Positions 46,330 to 57,899 of a DNA stretch of 64,000 bases are shown piece after piece. A program made the translations under genes and the position numbers. Position 1 is the first letter of the stretch. Each line of letters begins with the position of its first letter. The stretch comes from Pyxicephalus adspersus. Its lineage: Eukaryota > Chordata > Amphibia > Anura > Pyxicephalidae. The notes under the pieces were generated by a model. The model was not told where the DNA came from. It searched no databases and saw only the letters and a list, made by a program, of their open reading frames with translations. Where the stretch lies: the NCBI RefSeq assembly GCF_032062135.1, contig NC_092860.1, positions 68,256,457 to 68,320,456 of the forward strand. The letters are read 5' to 3'.

Positions 46330-47248
46330 AGGAGATTTCTCTATATGGACCATTTATATATTTGTATAAGGTGAACACCTTAACATCTCTTCTGAAGGGA
46401 GAATAGATTCAGTTCAGCTAATCTCTCCACATAGCTGAGCTCCTCCATTCATTTTATTTAGTTGCCAAGTTTAGTTGCCCTTCTCTGCACTCCTTCCAAT
46501 TCTACAATATCCTTTTAGTGAACTGGTGCCCAAAACTGGACTGCATATTCCAGATGTGGTCTGACCAATGTTTTGTAGAGAGCCATGTTTATGTTTCACT
46601 CTCTGCAGGCTATACATCTTAATACAAGAAAGTAATTTGCTATATTTAGATATTGCAGCTTGGCAATGCATGCTATTATTAAGTTTATGATCTAGCAAAA
46701 CCCTCTTAATTTTTGTCATTTTTGACACCCCCAAATGTATCCCCCCTAGACAGTATAAAGCATGCATGTTGTTACCCTCCAAGTTCAAAACTTTACATTT
46801 ATCAAAAATGAATGTCATTAGGCACTTGGCTGCCCAATCAAACAGTACATCCAGGTCTGCTTGTAGATTATAGACATCCTATATGAATTTAATTCCATTA
46901 CATATTTTGGTGTCATCTTCAAACACATAAATAGTACTTTTAATCCCAAACTTTATATAATTTATAAAAATGTTAAACAGTGAAGTTCCCAACACTGAAC
47001 CCTGGGGTACACCACTAATAACTTTAGACCATTTAGAGTATGAATCATTAATCTCTACTCCCTGGATGCAATCTTTAAGCCAGTTCTCTATCCATTTACA
47101 GATTGAATTTTCTAAACCTATAGACCCCAACTTGCATATTTACCCGTCTGTGGGGTACTATGTCAAATGCTTTAGCAAAGTCCAAGTACACTATATCAAC
47201 TGCTACTACATTGTCTACCTGTTTACTTACTTCCTCATAAAAAGAGGT
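46330..47248 (-). pseudogene. CR1-clade LINE RT and C-terminal fragment
   Basis: Minus strand: [55 protein letters not shown] (FADD changed to FEDD), FDKCKVLNLEGNNMHALYC, and after 46660 the C-terminal segment (SIQRRATKLATK-like, then LAELNLFSLQKRC near 46400). It extends further 3' than the copies at 2316 and 6322. 5'-truncated at about 47248. 47249-47749 has only weak, unassignable coding-like text. Confidence 0.85.
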
Positions 47249-47749
47249 CTCCTACTACTAAAGAAACCAAAACATACTTGTTCTTAGAAACCTGGGAAAA
47301 TTTCATTGATACGCTAAACACAGCCACTAAGCTCCAACTTTACAATTGTTTTCACCAATCAACCTGGTATCTTACCAGAACCTTAGAACGTGATCTCCCT
47401 ATCAACCTTTAATGGCCTGAACCTACCCAAAAAGACTTCTTCCCCTTTCTTTCTAACAATTTCGGACGGCTTGTATCTCCTTTATATTGAGAAGTATATC
47501 TGACAGTTTCAATTATACAAGGCAATAAAAACATTTTAGGGAAACCTTGGAGACCAAACTATCCTTTTCTAAATCAGTTTTTCATGCCGATTCCTGATCA
47601 GGTTTTAGTCACATCAACTTTTTGAGTTATGAGTAATGTTATTTTACAGTGTGCAAGCATGTAATTTTAACTAAAGCACCATTCCATAAATTTTTCAATA
47701 GCAAAATCAAATAGGCACAAAAGAACAGATATATAAAAAAGTGTTGTTA

Positions 47750-49860
47750 GCTACCACTGTTTCTGCAAAAAAGCATGAGTATGATTTCCTTGTGTACGCT
47801 GTGTCTGAATTGTTGAGGTGCAGCCTTGGTAGCATTGCTCCATTGACTGAATTTGAATGGTAAATGTTCTCCTTGCTCGTTGCTCACTATGCAAAGATTT
47901 TCTGTAGAGAATATAGATGGGAGACCGAGAAGTACCGTATTTTTCGCCGTATAAGACGCTCCGGAATATAAGACGCACCCAATTTTAAAGGAGGAAAATC
48001 TAGAAAAAAAGTTTCTGAAAGATTAGTCCCCTTCTGATCACTCATGTGCCATTCATACCGGTATTCCCCTTCTGATCACTCATGTGCCATTCAAATTCCC
48101 TTTCTGATCACTCTGTACCTTTCAAATTCCCTTTCTGATCACTCTCATTCAAACTCCCCTTCTGATCACTCTGTCATTCAAATTCCCCTTCTGATCCCTC
48201 TGTGCTTTTTTTCTATTGTACGGCAGTTAGGACAGGGAACAGCAGGTGGCGCTGTGCCGGCTTCTTTCGCTTTGCTTTACAGACAGAAGACACGATGCAG
48301 GCAGAGGAGAGAAGAGACAGACGCTGCTGCAGCCAGAGACACACGTAGGATCGGGTATCGGGTGAGTATAATATTTTAATTATTTTTTTTAACACATTTG
48401 TCGTATAGGACGCACTAACTTTTCCCCCTAAGTTTTGGGGAAGAAAAAGTGCGTCTTATATGGCAAAAAATACGGTATATGTTTAATGACATGCGACAGC
48501 CCAGTTCATGATAAGAATCAAGCAGATTCTGAACTCCTTCTTTGTATGCAGGAGACTTATGATTACCCAGAACGTTTTTACAGAGCTATTTAAGTACCTT
48601 TAGCTCGTCTGCTAGAGGGAATGTTTACAACCTTCATTCTGCAAAATGGACTTGATCGTTGCACCTATAAATATCCCTTCCTTCATTGCGGCAGTGCTTA
48701 TGTTTAGAAATTTCCCAAAATGGTACTGTAAACCACATGAGATCACATTAACAATGGCCATTTACATCAAGCCTAGTTTGATATGGAGAGGTGGCAGAAA
48801 TATTGTATGTGGAACAACCAAAGGCAGAAATTTGCCACTGCTTCTTCCTGGCTCATTGATATCTCTTAGCTGCCACACACACTTGACAAGTTCTACAGTA
48901 GTCTTGAATATCCCTGAGGCACTAAAAACAACAGTATTTCTTGAATTCTGCTTGCATTGTTATCAACATTCTAATGACATTTATCACTTGTGTGTTTTTA
49001 TTGGATTGCTTCAAGCAATATTGCCATGTTGTTTTAGGACTCTTGGCAATAGGTACACTTGGCTGGGAACTGCTAATATACAGTAGGACTGCTTTAAGGT
49101 GTCTTTGTGGGGAATCAATAAAGAGACACTATTTAGAGGACACATTCTCTTGACAAAGTGTGACAAATTGTTGAAAAGTCCATTAATGACATGGCAATAG
49201 CACAATGAGCAATCATCAGTGAAGAAGTTGTCAAGTTATGATTTTCTATATTGAGGTAAAGACCTTTGCTTCTGCTTCAGCCTAGAAGCAAGAAGTTCTA
49301 CTTTGTCTTTGCATAGACTTAAATAGTGAACAAGATCATTTAGCTTTGCCTATGTAAAGATCTCTGATTCCGAATCTTCATCACCCATGTAATCAGGGTC
49401 GGATGATTATTGATTGTAACAAGTTGCACCTTCACTGTATTCCTCATCACCTTCTACAGAAGCAAGTCGATTATGTGGTGGTACAGGAAAAGGAAATTAA
49501 TCATAAAGGGTAAAATGCTTGATTACAGATTCCAGGCTAGGATATACAAGTCTGTGCTTAATTTTAGTTAAGAATTTCATGCTGCAAAAATAGCAATCAT
49601 TTAGATGGTCTTACGGTTCCCATAACATCATCAGGATTACAAATGGATTCAGGATTGGAAATTGATAAGGATTGCGTTGTTGCCTTTTGCCGATAACTGG
49701 GACAGGTGACATGTAGATCCCAAGACAGCAAATGAACAATGGTATATTTTCTTAAGACCCTTGGATCATTGGGGGCAACATTGTGCTTTTGTTGTGAAGG
49801 AACCACACACAGAACAAAAACTGTCTGGATGATTAATATAATTTCTAGGCATGATAGCAA
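47750..49860 (-). pseudogene. Relic of a widespread multi-copy ORF family (transposon-like), interrupted by an inverted-repeat element
   Basis: Minus strand reads, across stops and frameshifts: a Cys-containing N-terminal part near 49820 (NVAPNDPRVLRKYTIVHLLS), KLNDLVHYLSLCKDKVELLA then SRLKQK (about 49330), DNFFTDDCSLCYCHVINGLF (49230), LKQSYCI, PHTIFLPPLHIKLGLM (48800), GIFIGATIKSILQNEG (48670). Beyond the insertion at 47933-48477 it continues with VSNEQGE and SMEQCYQG (47880-47800). The order and the PPLHIKLGLM, GIF.G..I and EEQGE..H...ME.RYQG signatures match a repetitive gene family I know from uncharacterised fish, frog and insect proteins. Its mobility class and function are unknown to me. 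It is not a working gene here. Confidence 0.6.
47933..48477 (+). mobile_element. Inverted-repeat DNA element carrying a minisatellite, copy 2
   Basis: TACCGTATTTTTCGCCGTAT at the left and the inverted TACCGTATTTTTTGCCATAT at the right, each extended by AAGACGC. The central tandem array (48030-48205) of about 30-bp units has core CCCCTTCTGATCACTC, the complement of the 41774-42356 array. It splits the ORF-family relic at 47750-49860. Confidence 0.8.
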
Positions 49861-50881
49861 TTTAAATCAATCACAGTTAAAAATGTCTGTAACTTAAAAA
49901 TACAGACAACTCTCATTGGATCTTGTAATACATTTATAAGTATACCAAAAATCATGAAATATATAATAACTTTCCTCACAACACCTAGATATGCTATAGA
50001 AAAATTAAACACATGCAAAATACAATTTGATGGTGTTATATAAAGCTATAGGGAGTATGGGATCTGGCACACTGAAGAAGACATGAAGCAATTGCTAGGC
50101 GTTATTGGCCTGTATAATTATTTTACAGCCTGCACTTCATTACAAGGAAGAAATGTGTAATAATCCAAGGCGATACCCTTAAGATTTAATTAATGTCTAT
50201 TATTGATGTTGCCACAACAAACCTCAATCATTTAATACTTGCATATATTATCTTTTGGGCACATGAATATCATATATACATTAAAGTCCTCTGAACAAGT
50301 AGGAAAACTATGTATATGTAGAGAATTTTTGTGATTACTTTTTCTGCTTGAGAATATTACGTAGAACTGAAATGCAATCCCCAATACTAATATGTAGCAG
50401 AGCATATACCTTACTCAAATTATGTATGATTATAGATGATGTATGAAGAACCTGTATACAAGAGTAATATATTATTTTTAAATGTCTTTTTACGGTATGC
50501 ACCGTTTATGAGATAGTATAAAGTTTGTCATTTTTTATCAAAAAACATGGGAATAAGATATTTAACGTACATATGGTGCCAATAAATCACAGTGGGCAAA
50601 GCATAAGCCACATATATTTTTTGGCTTCCTATTGTTATATTCAAAGGTCAAAAGGGAATACAATATTTTTGTTTTTGATCCCATCTTCAGACCACTTTTT
50701 AGAGTAACAGCAAAAGGTGTGGTTCAATATATTCAAATTCAATCTATATTTTCATATTCACATGTGTATTATTAGTTGAGCCCCTTTGTTTTTGTGCTAG
50801 TGATAGTAAACTTTGCACGGTATGACTGGCGGTTCCTTACAATCAGTTCATTAATGCTGCTATTGGTAAAGCTAGTCCTAC
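49861..50881. other. Intron sequence without assignable content
   Basis: AT-rich. No repeat or coding motif recognised. Confidence 0.5.
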
Positions 50882-50944
50882 CTCCTGTTTTCCTTTCATT
50901 CGACACACATAAATATCTTGGTGGTTTGATCTCCAGATGAGTTT
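50882..50944 (-). CDS. sema6b: Semaphorin-6 (SEMA6B-like) internal exon, 21 codons
   Basis: Most upstream visible exon of a transmembrane class 6 semaphorin, an axon-guidance ligand/receptor that acts at the cell surface through plexin-A. Read on the minus strand, a pyrimidine-rich tract ending TTACACAG precedes AAACTC, and GTAGGA follows the exon, so both splice sites are consensus. It encodes 21 residues starting KLIWRSN and ending CRMKGKQE, with no stop. This matches the sema-domain segment that in SEMA6 proteins reads WRS..DI.VC.MKGK just before the ECxNF segment. Both ends are phase 0, and it joins in frame to the exon at 22798-22896 across an intron of about 28 kb. Earlier exons (signal peptide and start of the sema domain) were not found up to 64000. 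Paralog choice rests mainly on KQE and on residues in the later exons. Confidence 0.9.
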
Positions 50945-52579
50945 CTGTGTAAGAAAATAAAAGTTAAGTATTGTAAAAGTGAGGTATCATATTGTCATAG
51001 TACATAAAAAGTCAAGTAAAACTAAAAAATTATAGCTACTTTAGCTGTTACACCTGTATACCCCATATGGATTAGAGCAAGTTTTACAGTTCTGTTTTTA
51101 GTCTAATAAAATATTAGTTATGATACTTAACCGGATATTACCAATAAAGAATAACTGACAATAAGAGAGGCTGTAGGAAAGACAGAAATGTAAGGGAAGC
51201 AGCTAGACCCAAATATAAGAACAGTTAAAACAGAACATGCATTTTTTACACTGTTCATGCACAAAATGAACCGGCTCACAATGAGCAAATCACATTACTC
51301 CTGCATGAAAAAAAAAATATATGTGAAATTAGAATGTTCTATTTACTTATTTGTATTGATTGTCTAGTATTGTTCTCCAATGCAGGTGAACTTTTTTATA
51401 TATATTTTTTTATTTGTTGTTTTTTTTTGTTTTTTAAACTGTTTGCCTTTAGTAAATATTGTCCTAAAAAGTTTATTATTCTCTATGTAATCTACATACA
51501 AAAAGACATATCAAATAAAAAAGTCTTGTTTGATCAATAACAGTGTTATAACAACTAGTGTAATTGTAGATAAAAAGTGCAAACTTTAATCCATTATCTA
51601 TATGAATTGTTGATAATGCTACCAGATTTAGATTTCTTGTAACAAGATATATATTGTTGTTCTAAAATGGCCCAAACAATTTGATAGTCCCAAAATTAGA
51701 AAATTGGCAACACAACACACAACTTATCAAGAAATATTGGGATTTGTGGGAAGAGTAATAAAATTAGAATTACAACAAAATTTTATTAACATTAAAAACA
51801 TCATGACTTCAGGTTCCAGGTCGCCATGCATGTGTAGCTGATTCCTGAGGCTCCCGCTCACTCAGAGGTAACTTGCTCATTATCCTATGGTCAACTCCAT
51901 GCTTCAAACCTCTTCCAGTAGAACAATCCCATGGCAGACGGTGGATGGATACATTTGTGGGAAAAACGTCAATCCAAGGCTCCTCGGCTCTGGGGAAACA
52001 GAAGGACAAAAGCTGCTTCTCGCGTCCCCAGATGGCAGACTCCACTTTCTGCTTCACTCCGTGGCTACTGAGGATACTAAGTGTCTAAAATTGATATGAA
52101 TATGACTTGTATGTAAGAATAATTCTGCCTCCTTGAAAGCAAGCTATAAACCTCATCTGTGGAGACTGATGCAGACCCTAAAACAACTATCAAAGGAATG
52201 TTGAGCAGAGACAGTGATTGATGTTCTATGAGTGGATGCTCAAGCCTGTAACAAGGACAAACTTTGTGACCTCTTGAGCAAGACTTCACCAAGGATGGAT
52301 CAACAATATGAAGTGCTCTGGACTTGCAGAGGGGTGTGTTTCAAGGAGAGAAAACCCTGGTTTGTATGGTGGCGTGAGTAAGAATAACCATGTGCTAGGA
52401 ATAGAACTAGGCCCTTTCCATCTCCCATCACTTTCCTCTGTACCCTTTACCATCTTCTCTTCTTGTAAACAATAAGCTGTAAATAAACCTTCCCATTTGA
52501 TAGGATCTTTTGGTCCTTCTTTGAAAATAAGGCACCCCAAACAGAGCACATTCTACACTGAGGGTGAGTCATCTAATCC
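50945..52579. other. Intron sequence, possibly retroelement leader at right end
   Basis: 50945-51800 is AT-rich and featureless. 51830-52579 is GC-richer with 'aataaaccttcccatttgataggatc' near 52490; it may be L1 5' region or LTR debris preceding the ORF1 fragment at 52580. No coding motif. Confidence 0.35.
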
Positions 52580-53487
52580 CCCCCAGGACCACACTATGAT
52601 AGCAGAGGCAGTGGCAGTCCTCCTCAGAACTACTATATAGGAGGTCCTTGATTCAGCGATAGGCAAAGGGATAAAATCCATGAGACAAGAGCTTAAGAGC
52701 CAAGCCACCAGAATCTCCATGGCTGAAAGAAGAATTTCAAACAATGAGGTTGACTTGCTGCAAGCCAGAACTCAATTAGCGACTGTGGAATCACAGATGC
52801 ATGCTTTATCAGTTTAAGTAGACTAACTAGAAAACAGATCCAGAAGGATAAATCTGATAAATCTAATTTTTATTATAGGACTCCCTGAATCTATCAAACT
52901 GAGTATGCTATCCCAAATTTGTTCTTCTACTTTCCCGAAACTCCTGGGCTTAGATTGCGTATGCAAAGTTTAACGCGTCCATCATTTGGGCCCTCCCAGC
53001 AAGGATCTCAGGCCACCATGTCCTATTATCGCATAATACTTGGACTATGCTGATCGCTCTAAACTGCTCTCAGCTTTCCACTCTCAACGCAATCTCACTA
53101 TTAAAGGGGCACAACTTCCCATTTTTGCCGACTAGTGTGGCCCCTAAGTGTAAGTTTTTCCAACAAGTTTCTTCTATACTTTCTAAACGCAGGATTCCTT
53201 TTACACTAGCTTATCCAGCCAATCTTTATTTATATGATTTCCAAGGAGATAATCATACTTTTACAGCGGAAGAAAGCGCTGCAGAGTTCCTTAAAGGTTG
53301 CCCAAACAATATGGACACCACTGAAGGAGATATACCATCATTGCTAAACCCTCATTTCTCACCACTGCAAAATACTGCTTCATCCGAAATATTTCTCTGG
53401 TCACACTCTTCAAAATCTTACCGTGATGTGGCAGTTAAGAAATCTATGGATGCAAAAAAGGATAAACCATCGAGTAAAGGTCGCTGA
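52580..53487 (+). pseudogene. L1-clade LINE ORF1 remnant
   Basis: Plus strand: coiled coil (ELKSQATRISMAERRISNNE then VDLLQARTQLATVESQMHAL at 52690-52810), LENRSRRINLINLIFIGLPE (start of RRM, 52830), and a 146-codon open stretch 53047-53487. That stretch includes the RRM end, CKFFQQVSSILSKRRIPFTL then AYPANLYLYDFQGDNHTFTA and EESAAEFLKG (C-terminal domain), ending SSKGR. Frames shift between blocks. ORF2 is absent: the element is cut soon after ORF1 by Penelope-type sequence. Confidence 0.85.
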
Positions 53488-53589
53488 TCCAGTCCCATCC
53501 TACCGACGGGTTGTCTACTTGGTAATAAATATATATATATATTGGTTCAGACCCCTTCAGAGTTATAGTTAACCAGGCCACATCCCAAA

Positions 53590-54440
53590 TTTAGAACTAC
53601 AAAGGTGTAGTTCAAGATACTTTTTACAAGAATTTGTAGGCCAGATCAGCATTTCTCCAACAAGGTTAAAATTCTAAAGCTCACTTTATTAAAAATCACA
53701 TTATAAAATATGTAACAGAAAACCATATAAAAACATTAGCACCCAATGGATCTCCTTCTGGAAACTCTCTAAGTGAGATATTCCAATCTTTCTCTACGCG
53801 TTTCATGGAATCTTACTCTGCTTCCTCAGGAGGAGGAGATCTAAAATTTCAACAACATTTGATGTTACAATATGTTCATACGATGGTACAAAGTGATAAA
53901 TCAATCTGTTTACATTACCTCTATTATACAAATTAGCCAATTTAACCAATATTTTATACGATAAACAAATATAATATAAAAATTTTAAGTTACATATATG
54001 TATTGGGTGCAAATTGTCAGCTAAGGTCTTTCTGTCATAGATTGTTACGCAGGAACAAGACGATAAGCAAGGCAATAACGCCATGATGTAGCTTTTATCA
54101 CTCATGATTTAGGAAAAAGGCATGTTTAATCCATTAATTGGTTGTTAATCCATATTAATTACTCAAAACCATCATTTTTTTTAAAAAAAGCACCTTTTTA
54201 TTAATAAGTAATGATCTTACTGTGGTTATTACATAATTTAGATATAAATTAGATGTGTAAAGTAAAATATTATATAATTAGTGCTCATTAAGACTTAATT
54301 ATTAATTTAAAATCCATTGATTAAACTAATAAAAGTGATTATCTATAATTAGTGAAATATGAGGCTCCCATGATGTGAATTTATGGTAGCATGTAATATA
54401 AAAAATATGAAAGATAATAATAATGGATGTGCACATTAAG
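53590..54440 (-). repeat. Penelope-type terminal arm, left (inverted relative to right arm)
   Basis: Reverse complement of 56841-57605 with moderate divergence over about 800 bp, for example 'caccatgggagc..atttcactaa', 'agctgataatttgcacccaatacata' and 'ggagaaatgctgat'. The minus strand at 53829-53793 reads CTGAGGAAGCAGAGTAAGAT then TCCATGAAACGCGTAGAG, which has the hammerhead core elements CTGANGA and GAAA. Hammerheads in such repeats are established for Penelope-like elements. Confidence 0.7.
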
Positions 54441-55519
54441 CAGAAACCTGTGATTAAGGAATGTTAAAAATGAAGGACCCTTCATTAAGGTTTAATATTT
54501 TTTTGTTATTAAGGTAAGGTTTATTCAAGACTTCTCCTAAGTATTTTAAACATGGTATTATCACTCATAGGACCCCCAATATAGAAATTTTAAAAATATC
54601 CTACTAGTTAAACATAGTGCCTTTACAAAAAAGATTTTTTTAAAAATGTATTGTTTGCAGAAACGCTAGTTACATCAACTTCTCGTACACTACGACACTG
54701 ATATCTGCTCAAGAGAGGAGGTACTTACCTCCTTCTGCCGTTCCATCGATCTTCATATGACGGCGTTCCACGTGGGGAAACTCCCAGCTCAGGGTAGCCA
54801 GAAGTATCCGCCCCACGTCGGGCAGACTCCGAACTGAAGACATAGTTACGCTGCCCTGGATTGTTGGTGATACAGGGTGTGCCCGTCAATCAAGGAATCA
54901 AGGGTATGCCGTATACCTTATTGCGACGGGGCTGGGCGCCCACTGCGGCACCAGAAAGAACTCGGACATACTCTACACCTAACAAAGTATACCCTATGTA
55001 ACATACATCTTCTTCATCAGTTTTTCTAAATGTGTGTGGATTCAGTAATTAATGATGAAGTTATTGGTAAAAAATTAGTTACAGTTACAATGAACTACAA
55101 ATAAATTACAATCACAATGAATTACAACATCTATTACCATTATTATGGGTTTTATATGATTATAATGATTTACATGACTATCAATGTACAGAACCATTAA
55201 TACAAAGCCAGAACAGTGATTACATGAGTTCCACTGATCATGTAAATGAATTGTGGCATCAAACGACTTTAATATAAATATTACAATAGACAATAAACAT
55301 AATGAATTACATTATATATCTAAATTAGATCAATATATATTCACCTACACAATTATTACATAGATAAAATACATTGTGATACATTAATTGCCATAAATTC
55401 CCACATCAAGGATGATATAAAAAAAAGGGGGGGATGGATCCCTACTCTTTTTAACCCAATAAATTTTCCAATTTTTTAATATTTAGGGTTATCTACTCTC
55501 TTACAAAAATGGTTTGAAA
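54441..55519 (-). mobile_element. Penelope-type 3' side, non-coding
   Basis: A GC-rich block at 54700-54980, then AT-rich sequence up to the endonuclease remnant. No frame with motifs. Confidence 0.4.
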
Positions 55520-56540
55520 CTTAGGGTTTTGTTGAGTCGTGGATATTGTGTTGCAATTAAATTAAATAACTACCTGTTTTCTGTTTGTAACAGAGCCTTC
55601 TCCCAGTCCCCACCTCTAGGGTCTGAGGAGATTTGTTCCAAAAACGTGAATTCTTTATTCTCGTTGAAGGTATGCTGTGTTGCCATATGCAAGCTAAATG
55701 GGGTTATTACTTTTCTATTCATAATGGCATTAATATGCTCATTGGTTTTCCTCACATAAAAACACCCACAGCTACAAAAGGCTAGGTATATAATTCTCAC
55801 GTAGATAGATAATTCCCTTATATATATATAGTTGAACGGTATATGAAAATTATCCTTGTCACAATTAATCAATTTACATTGTGTGCAGCACTCCAAAAGC
55901 ATAAACGCCCCTATTTTTTATCATGAATCCTTCCTTGCAGATATGGGCCTATATGCTTCCTAGTTTGTGGGTCAGATGTCAATATCAGCAAAAGTTGACT
56001 GCATATATTTCTCAAAATTTGATGTTTATGAGAAAATTTGGTGGTTGTTTTTTTGTATCCTCTGTCTAGTAGTCTTAACTGCAGATCCCTAGCTGCACTT
56101 TCAAAATCCTTATTAGTGGAGTCATTTCTTTTTATTCCTAAATATTGCGGGAAAGTGTACTTCTTTTTAATGGTGTCGGGTGTGTACTTGAAGCTGAAAG
56201 TATGGTGTTTCCAGCTGTCGGTTTGTGGTATAACTTTGAAGAGATTGTGAGGTCTGCAATATTCTGTATTTCAATACAAAAAAATGGGATAGATGAAGGC
56301 CTAAATTGCATGGTAAAATTTAGATTATAGAAATTAATTTTCATTTTATCAAAAAATTCCAGGAACGACAAGGCATTATCCGAGAGAAGCTCCCTTTCCC
56401 ATCCCCCCAGATACAGGTTGGTGTAGGTGGGGGCACAACAGGTCCCCATTGCCACCCCCTGTATCCAGGGGTATGTTTTGCCAGCAAAGGTAAAGATATT
56501 CCAAATTAAAATATATTTAAAAAGTGACAAAATGAAATTA
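55520..56540 (-). pseudogene. Penelope-like element ORF: RT C-terminal half and GIY-YIG endonuclease
   Basis: Minus strand 56530-56138: FTFAGKTYPWIQGVAMGTCC, APTYTNLYLGGWERELL (RT motif after QG.AMG), FFDKMKINFYNLNFTMQF, ISSKLYHKPTAGNTILSASS, THPTPLKR. Then KRNDSTNKDFESAARDLQLR and LLDRGYKKT (linker). Then 55902-55570: IYLAFCSCGCFYVRKTNEHI, NAIMNRKVITPFSLHMATQH, FTFLEQISSDPRGGDWEKAL, the GIY-YIG endonuclease fold, where G in the YVGKT position is replaced (YVRKT). The YRDD catalytic box is lost. Not functional. Confidence 0.88.
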
Positions 56541-56559
56541 AAAGGAGTAGGAATCCATC

Positions 56560-56840
56560 CCCCCTATAATATATATATTATATATGCTACTGTACAGGTA
56601 TATTACAGGTTTCAGTATTTTTGATTTCTTTATGCACCCTTGTTTTAACAGAGTTTTGTTTTTTTTCTTTATTTAAAGTTTATTAATAAATTTATTACAT
56701 TTGTTAAATATTTCAGTGAGGTATGCCTAAGAAATACAGGCCGACTATGTAAAATAAATTTTAATGAAAAACAATATACTGCTTTATACATATAAACTGG
56801 ACAGAAATAAAACCAAATAGGTTAATCAAATTTTAACACC
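56560..56840 (+). repeat. Partial copy of the TTAA-bounded element
   Basis: 'tatatgctactgtaca', 'tattaataaatttatt' and 'cagtgaggtatgcctaaga' match the AT-rich half of 27408-27970. The GC-rich half and the TTAA ends are missing. Confidence 0.55.
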
Positions 56841-57605
56841 AATGTGCACATCTATTGTTATTATCTTTCATATTTTTTATATCTATTACATGCTATCATA
56901 AATTCACATCATGGGAGCTTCAAATTTCACTAACTATAGATAATCACTTTTATTAATTGAATCAATGTATTTTAAATCAATAATTAAGTCTTAATGAGCA
57001 CTAATTATGGAATATTTGACTTTACACTATTTATATCTAAATTATGTAATAATCACAGTAAGATCATAGGGTAAATAGGGTATTTATTATTTATTGATAA
57101 TAAAAACAGTGTTTTTTTTTTTTACAAATGATAGTTTTGAGCAATTAATGTGGATTAACACCCAATTATTGAATAAACATGCCCTTTTCCTAAATTATGA
57201 TTAATAAAAGCTACATCATGAGTTATTGCCTTGCTTCTCGTCTTGTTCCCGCTGAATCCAATGTAACAATAAATGAGAGAAAGACCTTAGCTGATAATTT
57301 GCACCCAATACATATATGTAAGTTCAAATTGTATTTTATATTTGTTTATCGTATATAGTATATAGGAATATATTGTAACAATAACTATTAACTTTAGATC
57401 TCATTATGAGGAAGCTAAGATTCCGTGAAACACAATTTCATGGATTGGAATACCTCACTCTCACTATGTTGGTGCTAATAATGTTTTCATATCGTTTTCC
57501 GTTACATATTTTATGTGATTTATAATATTGGAATTTTAAACTTTTTGGAGAAATGCTGATGGCTTGCTGGCCTACAAAGAGCTGTTATCTTGTAATTTGA
57601 CCAAA
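56841..57605 (+). repeat. Penelope-type terminal arm, right
   Basis: Inverted partner of 53590-54440. At 57406-57433 it reads ATGAGGAAGCTAAGATTCCG then TGAAACAC, the diverged version of the hammerhead-like core in the left arm. 57606-57900 has no assigned content. Confidence 0.7.
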
Positions 57606-57899
57606 AAAAACTTTTGTACCTGGTAATCTATGCCCAACTGAGAATTTTACCATCTAGTAACATAAAGAGCAGTATCAAGGCCACCACAGACCTTTTTGTT
57701 TTTGTTGTCATACACAAGGTTCACTCAATTACTTTTGAAAGAACTCCTAATGATGTTCTGACCTTTACTGAAGACATCGGGATCATTTTCCTGTATTTCC
57801 TGGCCCTATTACACTGTACACTACTATTGCTACCCACTCATTTAAAAAATAATATTCTTATAAGAGGCACTATTTTTGTTTGAAGGGAAGTAAGGAGAA

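Noticed and set aside
48044..48379. 111-codon plus-strand frame with repeated Ser/Leu/Asp-His text
   Set aside because: It is generated by the 30-bp minisatellite of the inverted-repeat element.
53047..53487. 146-codon open frame as a possible host gene
   Set aside because: Its sequence is the RRM end and C-terminal domain of L1 ORF1, with the rest of ORF1 directly upstream in other frames.
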